The notes under the pieces: generated by a model | Told to the model about the DNA's origin: nothing | Databases searched by the model: none | The model's input: the letters and a program-made list of their open reading frames with translations, nothing else | Shown here: in pieces, positions 57,791-64,000 of the stretch | Position numbering within the stretch: position 1 is the first letter of the stretch | Layout of the letters: every line of letters begins with the position of its first letter | Program-made: the position numbers and the translations under genes | Assembly: GCA_017255395.1 (NCBI GenBank) | Contig: JAFKDC010000013.1 | Span: 1-64,000 of the forward strand | DNA length: 64,000 nucleotides | Direction: 5' to 3' | Origin: Enemella evansiae | GTDB lineage: Bacteria; Pseudomonadota; Alphaproteobacteria; Rhodobacterales; Rhodobacteraceae

Positions 57791-57842
57791 CTTTGCGCCG
57801 CAAAGCCTTGCCGGCGGGAAAGCTCTGCGGCGCAGAGCTTTC
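57791..57842. repeat. Tandem palindrome pair (copy 4)
   Basis: CTTTGCG-C-CGCAAAG at 57791-57805 and a 25-nt near-palindrome at 57818-57842 with 12-bp arms (GAAAGCTCTGCG). The two are 12 nt apart, inside the liv operon between livG and livF. Confidence 0.65.
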
Positions 57843-57882
57843 GGCCGCGCGGAGGCCGGCGGTTTGCCGGGTGGGACGGTTG

Positions 57883-57943
57883 GCGGGGGCGCTGCCCCCC
57901 GGCCTTCGGCCTACACCTGCGGTATTTTCACGACCAAAGAAGC
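57883..57943 (+). repeat. Hairpin-GTATTT-GAAG repeat (family c, copy 3)
   Basis: GGGGGC-GCT-GCCCCC at 57885-57899, then CCGGCCTTCGGCCTAC and GCGGTATTTTCACGACCAAA with GAAG. It lies immediately after palindrome pair 4 and 12 nt before the livF start; the two repeats together fill the livG-livF gap. Confidence 0.7.
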
Positions 57944-57955
57944 GGGGGGGCGCGG

Positions 57956-58789
57956 ATGACGGGCAGCGGCAACCCCTATCAAGACGACCGCGGCAACCAC
58001 GATGCCTCGATCACGCGGCGCGGCGGCGAGGGCACGGTCGATCCGACCCGGCGCTCCGGTCCGATCAAGGACGCGCCCGGCGGGCCCTTCCTGATCGGCG
58101 ACAGCATGACCGGCGGCTACGGCAAGGGGCCGGACATCCTGCACGACTGCACCATCGCGGTCGACAAGGGCGAGATCGCTGTGATCGTCGGCCCCAACGG
58201 CGCGGGCAAATCGACGGCGATGAAGGCCGTCTTCGGGATGCTGGACGTGCGCTCGGGCGCCGTGCGGCTGGACGGCCATGACATCACCGCGCTGACGCCG
58301 CAGGACCGGGTGGCGCAGGGCATGGGCTTCGTGCCGCAGACCTCGAACATCTTCACCTCGATGACGGTCGAGGAAAACCTCGAGATGGGCGCCTTCATCC
58401 GCACGGACGATTTCAGCAAGACCATGCAGCAGGTCTACGAGCTGTTCCCGATCCTGCACGAGAAGCGGCGCCAGCCCGCCGGCGAGCTGTCGGGCGGCCA
58501 GCGCCAGCAGGTTGCCGTGGGCCGCGCGCTGATGACCCAGCCCAAGGTGCTGATGCTGGACGAACCGACGGCCGGTGTGTCGCCTATCGTGATGGACGAG
58601 CTGTTCGACCGGATCATCGAGGTGGCGCGGACGGGGATCTCGATCCTGATGGTCGAGCAGAACGCCCGGCAGGCGCTGGAGATCGCCGACAAGGGCTACG
58701 TGCTGGTTCAGGGCCGCAATGCCTTTACCGGGACGGGCAAGGAGCTTCTGGCCGATCCGGAAGTCCGCAAGTCCTTCCTGGGGGGGTGA
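57956..58789 (+). CDS. livF: Branched-chain amino acid-type ABC ATPase (LivF-like) with N-terminal extension
   Basis: A 277-residue ATPase. Walker A is in VIVGPNGAGKSTAMKAVFGM, the Q-loop in GMGFVPQTSNIFTSMTVEEN, the signature in LSGGQRQQVAVGRALM and Walker B in VLMLDEPTAGVSPIVMDELF. The first 45 residues or so (MTGSGNPYQDDRGNHDASIT onward) are a polar extension not normal for LivF. The start is set by GGGGGGCGCGG; an internal ATG at residue 51 (GGYGKGPDIL) would remove the extension and could be the true start. It is the fourth liv-cluster gene product expected by family order. Confidence 0.88.
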   Translation: MTGSGNPYQDDRGNHDASITRRGGEGTVDPTRRSGPIKDAPGGPFLIGDSMTGGYGKGPDILHDCTIAVDKGEIAVIVGPNGAGKSTAMKAVFGMLDVRSGAVRLDGHDITALTPQDRVAQGMGFVPQTSNIFTSMTVEENLEMGAFIRTDDFSKTMQQVYELFPILHEKRRQPAGELSGGQRQQVAVGRALMTQPKVLMLDEPTAGVSPIVMDELFDRIIEVARTGISILMVEQNARQALEIADKGYVLVQGRNAFTGTGKELLADPEVRKSFLGG

Positions 58790-58944
58790 GGGATGCGCAT
58801 GCGGCGCCCGCTTCTGCCCGGACTGGCCCATGGCGGCCCGGCTTTCACCACGGCGCCGAGGGGGCGATGCTGACCAAGGGCACCCGGTGGCGCGGCTGAC
58901 GCGAGGCGCGGTCGAGTGAACAGGACGATGCGAGGAGACGTGAC

Positions 58945-59328
58945 ATGAGAAAGCGATGTGCTGCCCTTCTGGTTCTGACGGCAAGTGCCGCAGGCGCTCA
59001 GGTGATCGAACAACAGGGCGCCTCGACCATGGTCTGCGAGTATACCTCTGAGTGTTTCGAGGAAGAGGCCTGCACCTTCGCGCAGTTCGGGCACGACCTC
59101 GACATTCCGCGCACCATGCCGGGCGAGGCGGTGCTGCACCTCGGCACCGGGGATGCGCAGGGCGCGGCGAAGATCGTCAACGACGTGCTGGTGGTCACCG
59201 CCAGCGACGCCAATGCCAGTTACATGATGTCGAACGCCGACAGTGGCTATGCCAAGCTGAGCGTGCATTTCGCAAAGGACCTCACGGTCGTGACCTATCA
59301 CGGCACGTGCAAGATAACCGCAGAATGA
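58945..59328 (+). CDS. Small secreted cysteine-containing protein in the liv cluster
   Basis: A 127-residue exported protein with signal peptide (MRKRCAALLVLTASAAGAQ). The mature part has MVCEYTSECFEEEACTF and VTYHGTCKITAE, giving four cysteines likely paired in the periplasm. No family is recognised. GAGGAGA precedes the ATG. It lies between livF and livH in the same direction, so it may be expressed with the importer, but a role in uptake is only inferred. Confidence 0.65.
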   Translation: MRKRCAALLVLTASAAGAQVIEQQGASTMVCEYTSECFEEEACTFAQFGHDLDIPRTMPGEAVLHLGTGDAQGAAKIVNDVLVVTASDANASYMMSNADSGYAKLSVHFAKDLTVVTYHGTCKITAE

Positions 59329-59365
59329 AGAACCCGGGGCAGACCCGGGCGGGGATGGGATTAAA

Positions 59366-60376
59366 ATGGACCTGCTGAACGCCATCGTGGCGCTTTCGAA
59401 CTTCGTGCTGGTGCCCGCAATCGCCTATGGCTCGCAGCTGGCCCTGGGCGCGCTGGGGGTGACGCTGATCTACGGCATCCTGCGGTTCTCGAACTTCGCG
59501 CACGGCGATACCATGGCCTTCGGGACCATGTCGGTGATCCTGGTGACCTGGTGGTTCCAGTCCATGGGGATCGGCCTTGGCCCCCTGCCCACGGCGCTGC
59601 TGGCCATTCCCTTCGGGATCGCCGCCACCGCCGCGCTGGTGCTGATCACCGACCGCACGGTCTACCGGTTCTACCGGGCGCAGAAGGCCAAGCCGGTGGT
59701 CTTCGTGATCGTCTCGATCGGGGTGATGTTCATCTACAACGGCCTCACCCGCTTCGTGCTGGGGGCCGACGACCAGTTCTTTGCCGATGGCGAGCGCTTC
59801 ATCATCAATGCGCGCGAATTCAAGGAAAGCACCGGGCTGGCCGAGGGGCTGGCGATCAAGACCACGCAGGGCATCACCGTCGTCACCGCGATCATCGTCG
59901 TCGCCCTGCTCTTCTGGTTTCTCAACAAGACACGCACCGGCAAGTCCATGCGCGCCTATTCCGACAACGAGGATCTGGCGCTCTTGTCCGGCATCAACCC
60001 CGAGCGCGTCGTACAGGTGACATGGCTGATCGTCGCGGCGCTGATCACCGTGGCCGGGGTGCTTTACGGCCTCGACAAGAGCTACAAGCCCTTTACCTAT
60101 TTCCAGCTTCTGCTGCCGATCTTCGCCTCGGCCATCGTCGGCGGCCTGGGCAGCCCCCTTGGCGCCATCGCGGGCGGCTTTGTCATCGCCTTCTCCGAGG
60201 TCGCCGTCACCTATGCGTGGAAAAAGGTACTGGGTTACGCGCTGCCCGAAAGCCTCGCCCCGGACAGCCTGCTTCAACTGATGGCGACCGAGTACAAGTT
60301 CGCCGTCAGCTTCGTGATCCTCGTCGTGGTGCTGCTGTTCAAGCCAACCGGCCTCTTCAAGGGGAAATCCGTATGA
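59366..60376 (+). CDS. livH: Branched-chain amino acid-type ABC permease (LivH-like)
   Basis: A 336-residue inner-membrane permease with about eight helices. YGSQLALGALGVTLIYGILR, FSNFAHGDTMAFGTMSVILV, TGKSMRAYSDNEDLALLSGI (EAA-like loop) and IVGGLGSPLGAIAGGFVIAF are LivH-type motifs. The 3' end overlaps livM by four bases (ATGA), coupling the two permeases. Confidence 0.93.
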   Translation: MDLLNAIVALSNFVLVPAIAYGSQLALGALGVTLIYGILRFSNFAHGDTMAFGTMSVILVTWWFQSMGIGLGPLPTALLAIPFGIAATAALVLITDRTVYRFYRAQKAKPVVFVIVSIGVMFIYNGLTRFVLGADDQFFADGERFIINAREFKESTGLAEGLAIKTTQGITVVTAIIVVALLFWFLNKTRTGKSMRAYSDNEDLALLSGINPERVVQVTWLIVAALITVAGVLYGLDKSYKPFTYFQLLLPIFASAIVGGLGSPLGAIAGGFVIAFSEVAVTYAWKKVLGYALPESLAPDSLLQLMATEYKFAVSFVILVVVLLFKPTGLFKGKSV

Positions 60377-61665
60377 ACCCGACCGTCCGTACATTCGTCC
60401 TTTTTGGCTTCGTCGGCCTCTTGATCATTGGCACCGGGATCATCCAGGGCTGGGACCTGGCCCTTGTGATCCTCAACATGGGGCTGGTCAGCGCGATCAT
60501 GTCGCTGGGCGTGAACCTGCAATGGGGCATCGCGGGGCTGTTCAACGTGGGCGTCATGGGCTTCGTCGCGCTCGGGGGTCTTGCGGTGGTGCTGACCTCG
60601 GTCGCCCCGGTCCCCGACGCCTGGTCGGCGGGCGGATTGCGCGCCATCGGGGCGCTGGTTCTGGGCGCGGCGGTGATGACCGCGACCGTGATGGCGTGGA
60701 AACGCACCCGCAACAAATGGCTGGTCATCGCCATCCTGATCGTGGGTTTCGTCCTCTACCGCATGGTTCGCGACCCGGCGGTCAACGCCATCGAGGCGGT
60801 CGACCCGGCGGGCACGGGCTTCCTCGGCGGTCTCGGACTGCCTGTCGTGTTCTCGTGGTTCGTGGGCGGCCTTCTGGCGGCAGGCGCGGCCTGGATCATC
60901 GGCAAGACGGCCCTCGGCCTGCGCTCCGACTATCTCGCCATCGCGACGCTGGGCATTTCGGAAATCATCATCGCCATCCTGAAGAACGAGGAATGGCTGT
61001 CGCGCGGGGTCAAGAACGTCAACGGCCTGCCCCGCCCGGTCCCGCGCGAGATCGACCTGCAGACCGATCCCGGCTTCATCGAAAAGGCCGCCAGCTTCGG
61101 GCTTGATCCGGTCTCGGCCTCGACGCTCTACGTCAAGATCAGCTACGGGCTGATGTTCGCCGCGGTGCTGATCGTGCTCCTGGTGCTGGCGCAACTGGCG
61201 CTCAACAGCCCCTGGGGCCGGATGATGCGGGCAATCCGCGACAACGAGGTTTCGGCCCGCGCCATGGGCAAGGACGTGACCTTCCGCCACCTGCAGGTCT
61301 TCGTGCTGGGATCGGCGATCTGCGGCATCGCGGGCGCCATGATGACGACGCTGGACGGCCTCCTGATCCCCACCTCCTACCAGCCGCTGCGCTATACCTT
61401 CCTGATCTGGGTCATGGTGATCGTCGGCGGCTCTGGCAACAACCTCGGCGCGGTGCTGGGCGGTTTCCTGATCTGGTTCCTCTGGGTGCAGGTCGAGGTG
61501 CTGGGACCCAGCTTCATGACCGCGCTGACGCAGCCCCTGCCCGATGGCTCGTTCCTCAAGGAGCACCTGCGCGACAGCGTCCAGCACATGCGGCTTCTGA
61601 CCATGGGGGTGATCCTGCTGGTTGTGCTGCGCTTCAGCCCGCGCGGCCTGCTGCCGGAACGCTGA
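60373..61665 (+). CDS. livM: Branched-chain amino acid-type ABC permease (LivM-like)
   Basis: A 430-residue partner permease. NLQWGIAGLFNVGVMGFVAL, LRSDYLAIATLGISEIIIAI, NSPWGRMMRAIRDNEVSARA (EAA loop), MGKDVTFRHLQVFVLGSAIC and VIVGGSGNNLGAVLGGFLIW are typical. It is longer than E. coli-like LivM in the loops around residues 130-160. It ends the cluster; a 9-bp GC hairpin (GGGCGCCCC with GGGGCGCCC, 61806-61832) and the long hairpin repeat follow. Confidence 0.92.
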   Translation: MNPTVRTFVLFGFVGLLIIGTGIIQGWDLALVILNMGLVSAIMSLGVNLQWGIAGLFNVGVMGFVALGGLAVVLTSVAPVPDAWSAGGLRAIGALVLGAAVMTATVMAWKRTRNKWLVIAILIVGFVLYRMVRDPAVNAIEAVDPAGTGFLGGLGLPVVFSWFVGGLLAAGAAWIIGKTALGLRSDYLAIATLGISEIIIAILKNEEWLSRGVKNVNGLPRPVPREIDLQTDPGFIEKAASFGLDPVSASTLYVKISYGLMFAAVLIVLLVLAQLALNSPWGRMMRAIRDNEVSARAMGKDVTFRHLQVFVLGSAICGIAGAMMTTLDGLLIPTSYQPLRYTFLIWVMVIVGGSGNNLGAVLGGFLIWFLWVQVEVLGPSFMTALTQPLPDGSFLKEHLRDSVQHMRLLTMGVILLVVLRFSPRGLLPER

Positions 61666-61861
61666 CACAGCGGGCCTGAAGCCGCATATCGGATCCGGGC
61701 ATCGCCGCACCCTCGTGCCGGGAACCCAGGACCGCAGGCCTGTCCGCCCGGGCCTGCCTGCAATTCATCCGTGCCAGGACGGAAAACCGGCAGCCAGGCG
61801 ACACAGGGCGCCCCCACCCCCATGGGGCGCCCGTCCGCTATCCGCCGCGCACCGCCCGACA

Positions 61862-62042
61862 CGCTTCGTTCCGGAGCCATCCCTCGCCTGCCTCCCGACA
61901 GCCGCAGACGCCGCAGCGGGTCAGGCGGAATTGCCGAGGGGCCCCGGAACGGGGAGACGGCCATTCCGCTTGATGCGCGAAGGCGGCTACGGCAGGCCGG
62001 GCAAAGGGGAGGGATGGCACAGGAACGAAGGGCTTCGTTCTG
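61862..62042. repeat. Long nested hairpin element (family a, copy B)
   Basis: Inner arms 61921-61936 and 61958-61973 pair at 14 of 16 positions around the same loop as copy A (GGGGCCCCGGAACGGGG). Outer arms CTTCGTTCCGGAGCCATCCC and their partner near 62006-62038 (GGGATGGC, GGAACGAAG) also pair. It lies between the convergent livM and the 62156-62677 gene. Remaining parts of the 490-nt gap show only the small hairpin at 61806-61832. Confidence 0.75.
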
Positions 62043-62155
62043 GTGAATTCGGAAGCCGGGCGCGGTTTCGGCCCGCGCCAACACCGGACCGGACATGACA
62101 CGCCGCCGCGCACCTCAAAAGAGCGTGCGGAAGCACTCCGCTGGATCACGCCCCC

Positions 62156-62677
62156 TCAGAGGACATGCGCCGACAGGTTCTGGAACATCCCCCAGAGCGC
62201 GGTCACGAAAATCGAAACCATTCCGATGCACTGCGTCAGCATCCGGTGGATGCGCAGCCGCCGCCAAAGCGCCTCGCCCTCGCTCTCGCCGCCCTGGATG
62301 CGCCGCGCCGAGGCGATGCTCAGAAGGCCCACGAAGGCCATCGGGAAGGCAAGCAGGAACAGCGCCTGCGCCAGCTCGATCCGGTACCAGAACCCCAGCA
62401 ACCCAAGCGCCACCAGGATGGCCGGCACGATGGCCGCCAGCCACAGGCCGGATTCCTCTGCGATGAACAGCACCCGGTTGCAGTTGATCCGCGCGAGGTC
62501 TTCCAGATCGCGCGCCGCCTGACCGCCCGTCCGGCGCGCGCGGGCGACCATGTCGAAGGGCACGCCCAACACCCAATGGCTGGTCGAGGACCAGAAGACC
62601 GCCAGTGCGATCCAGAACCACAGGTTCGAGAAGGATCGCATGTCGATCACTTCGAAAATGGTACTGTACCAATTCAC
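62156..62677 (-). CDS. Conserved integral membrane protein
   Basis: A 173-residue protein. One membrane segment near residues 17-37 (LWFWIALAVFWSSTSHWVLG), a basic loop (MVARARRTGGQAARDLEDLA) and three helices (GLWLAAIVPAILVALGLLGF; LAQALFLLAFPMAFVGLLSI; TQCIGMVSIFVTALWGMFQ). I recall homologues in Rhodobacteraceae labelled component of SufBCD complex, but no Fe-S assembly motif is visible. The start is a GTG at 62677; an ATG at 62641 is an alternative. Confidence 0.65.
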   Translation of the reverse strand: MNWYSTIFEVIDMRSFSNLWFWIALAVFWSSTSHWVLGVPFDMVARARRTGGQAARDLEDLARINCNRVLFIAEESGLWLAAIVPAILVALGLLGFWYRIELAQALFLLAFPMAFVGLLSIASARRIQGGESEGEALWRRLRIHRMLTQCIGMVSIFVTALWGMFQNLSAHVL

Positions 62678-62773
62678 GTGCCCGGGCCCCTGTTATTTTC
62701 CGGATTTCTAGCCTGCACTTGCGCGATTGCATAGGGGCCACGCGCCAGCACGTGCCGACCGTCGATAAACCCG

Positions 62774-62788
62774 CAATCAGTTTGATTG
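62774..62788. promoter_or_regulatory. Palindromic candidate operator upstream of ectD
   Basis: CAATCA-GTT-TGATTG is a perfect 6-bp inverted repeat, 89 nt before the ectD start. Size and symmetry fit a MarR-type dimer site, the class of regulator (EctR/CosR) often found at ectoine genes; this is only inferred. Confidence 0.4.
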
Positions 62789-62876
62789 ATTTTGGAACCA
62801 AACCGCCCCCCATGCGTGGACCGGGTGCCGGGCCGTTTCCGGACCGGCGACACAATCAAAACCGAAGGAGACCGCA

Positions 62877-63821
62877 ATGCCGCTGGAATACGCGCAGGCC
62901 GACGTGTGCGCCGATGCGTACCCCACCCGCACCCCTGAACCCGAACGCTGGATGGAACGCACCGACCCGGTGCTCTGGCCCTCCGACCGCAGCACCGCGC
63001 CGCTGACCCAGGCCCAGGCCCAGGCCTTCGACCGCGACGGCTATCTGGTGCTGCATGACCTGTTTTCCGCCGAAGAGCTGCGCGCCCTGATCGACAGCGC
63101 CACGGCGCTGCGCGAGGATCTCGCCGGCAGCGATGCCCGGGGCGTCGTCTGCGAGGCAGGCACCGACGCCGTGCGCACCGTCTTCGAGCTGGAACGCCAG
63201 AACGCCCTGATGGATCGCCTGTCCCGCGACCGCCGCCTTGCCGGTGCGGCGCGCGCCCTGCTGGGCGACGAGGTTTACATCCACCAGTCGCGCCTGAACT
63301 ACAAACCGGGCTTTACCGGCAAGGAGTTCTACTGGCATTCGGACTTCGAGACATGGCACGCCGAAGACGGCATGCCCCGGATGCGCGCCGTGTCGGCCTC
63401 GCTGCTGCTGACCGACAACCGCGCGCACAACGGCGCGCTGATGCTGATGCCCGGCTCGCACCGGACCTTCATCGCCTGCCAGGGTGAAACGCCCGAGGAC
63501 AACCACGAATCCTCTCTCGTCAGGCAGGACATCGGCACCCCCTCGCAGGAGTCGCTGCGCGACATGGCAGAGATCCACGGCATCGCCGATGCCGAAGGCC
63601 CGGCGGGCACGCTGATCCTCTTCGACTGCAACACCCTGCACGGGTCGAACGGCAATATCACGCCCGCGCCGCGGTCGAATGCCTTCTTCGTCTACAACGC
63701 GGTGTCAAACGCCTGTGTCGCACCATTCTCCGCCCCCGCGCCGCGCCCTGCTTTCCTTGGCCAACAGGGCACACCGCAACCGCTGGAGATTCGCGACGGC
63801 CCGCTCTTGCAAGAGACCTGA
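62877..63821 (+). CDS. ectD: Ectoine hydroxylase
   Basis: A non-haem Fe(II), 2-oxoglutarate dioxygenase converting ectoine to 5-hydroxyectoine, a compatible solute. The 314-residue protein has the EctD signature FYWHSDFETWHAEDGMPRMR (Fe ligands H154, D156) and CNTLHGSNGNITPAPRSNAF (third ligand H255). The substrate-contact segments YIHQSRLNYKPGFTGKE and LMLMPGSHRTFIACQGETPE fit. The ATG follows AAGGAGA. ectA, ectB and ectC are not in the window. hemB follows in the same direction, 67 nt on. Confidence 0.93.
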   Translation: MPLEYAQADVCADAYPTRTPEPERWMERTDPVLWPSDRSTAPLTQAQAQAFDRDGYLVLHDLFSAEELRALIDSATALREDLAGSDARGVVCEAGTDAVRTVFELERQNALMDRLSRDRRLAGAARALLGDEVYIHQSRLNYKPGFTGKEFYWHSDFETWHAEDGMPRMRAVSASLLLTDNRAHNGALMLMPGSHRTFIACQGETPEDNHESSLVRQDIGTPSQESLRDMAEIHGIADAEGPAGTLILFDCNTLHGSNGNITPAPRSNAFFVYNAVSNACVAPFSAPAPRPAFLGQQGTPQPLEIRDGPLLQET

Positions 63822-63888
63822 CGGGGCGGCCTCTGGACTATCGGGGGCAAGGAAGGCATGTCTGATGCGCAATCCAAGGAGAGCGCCG

Positions 63889-64000
63889 ATGCGACCGACC
63901 CAAGCCCCCTTCCCCGCCACCCGCCTGCGCCGCACCCGCCGCACCCCGGCCCTGCGCGCGCTGGTGGCGGAAACCACGCTGACGCCCGGCGATTTCATCT
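63889..64000 (+). CDS. hemB: Porphobilinogen synthase, 5' part
   Basis: The first 37 codons read MRPTQAPFPATRLRRTRRTP and ALRALVAETTLTPGDFI, the typical N-terminus of HemB (delta-aminolevulinate dehydratase), which condenses two aminolevulinates in tetrapyrrole synthesis. AAGGAGAG precedes the ATG. The gene runs off the window end, so the active-site lysines and metal site cannot be checked. Confidence 0.85.
   Translation, partial: MRPTQAPFPATRLRRTRRTPALRALVAETTLTPGDFI

Overview
The window is GC-rich, densely coded alphaproteobacterial chromosome, most likely from the Rhodobacteraceae (Roseobacter-type). The evidence is gene content: an aa3 cytochrome oxidase subunit, the CckA hybrid kinase, form II aerobic CO-dehydrogenase genes, a GlxA-type AraC regulator, an ectoine hydroxylase, a class II DAHP synthase, DUF1127 and DUF2244 proteins, and two CtrA-type boxes. 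No genus can be assigned. There is no rRNA operon, CRISPR array, prophage or complete insertion sequence.

Layout. 1-0.7 kb: a decayed IS5-type transposase next to a decayed serine recombinase, abutting tRNA-Leu. 0.9-10.3 kb: lipB, a DUF1127 protein, ctaD behind an FNR-type box, conserved proteins, a YqeY protein, carA, and a membrane glycosyltransferase behind a CtrA box. 10.4-19.1 kb: a GntR regulator, a UbiH-type monooxygenase, cobS, the alr-mlaE-mlaF-orf-pqiA-like cluster, sufE and a lipoprotein. 19.3-23.9 kb: rnd, purM-purN, a CAU-anticodon tRNA, and an AT-richer ATP-grasp gene that looks acquired. 24.2-27.5 kb: a NitT/TauT-type ABC importer and a small HVA1-like protein. 27.6-32.2 kb: a coxG-S-L-M operon on the minus strand. 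32.8-40.6 kb: a DeoR/MFS pair, a HerA-like ATPase, two candidate small RNAs, an IalB-like protein, DUF808, DoxX and GAPDH. 40.7-47.0 kb: a UdgX-DUF4130 fusion with a DNA-repair radical SAM protein, then cckA (behind a CtrA box) and an RsmB-type methyltransferase. 47.6-55.5 kb: an SH3 lipoprotein, guaB, a DUF1275 protein, DAHP synthase, a GlxA regulator with a GNAT partner, a small secreted protein and a PQQ-type sugar dehydrogenase. 55.7-61.7 kb: a branched-chain amino acid/amide ABC importer. 62.2-64.0 kb: a membrane protein, ectD and the start of hemB.

Themes. Oxygen and energy genes (ctaD, cox) and compatible-solute chemistry (ectD) fit a marine aerobic heterotroph. Two CtrA boxes, at cckA and at an exopolysaccharide-type glycosyltransferase, tie the window to the CckA-ChpT-CtrA relay. 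The most unusual material is non-coding. There are three families of intergenic repeats: (a) a roughly 180-nt long hairpin, in two copies with an identical loop and co-varying arms; (b) pairs of adjacent 20-25 nt palindromes; (c) a hairpin followed by a GTATTT...GAAG motif, two copies of which lie inside operons. There are also two candidate small RNAs at 36.7-36.9 kb and a pseudoknot-like arrangement upstream of guaB.
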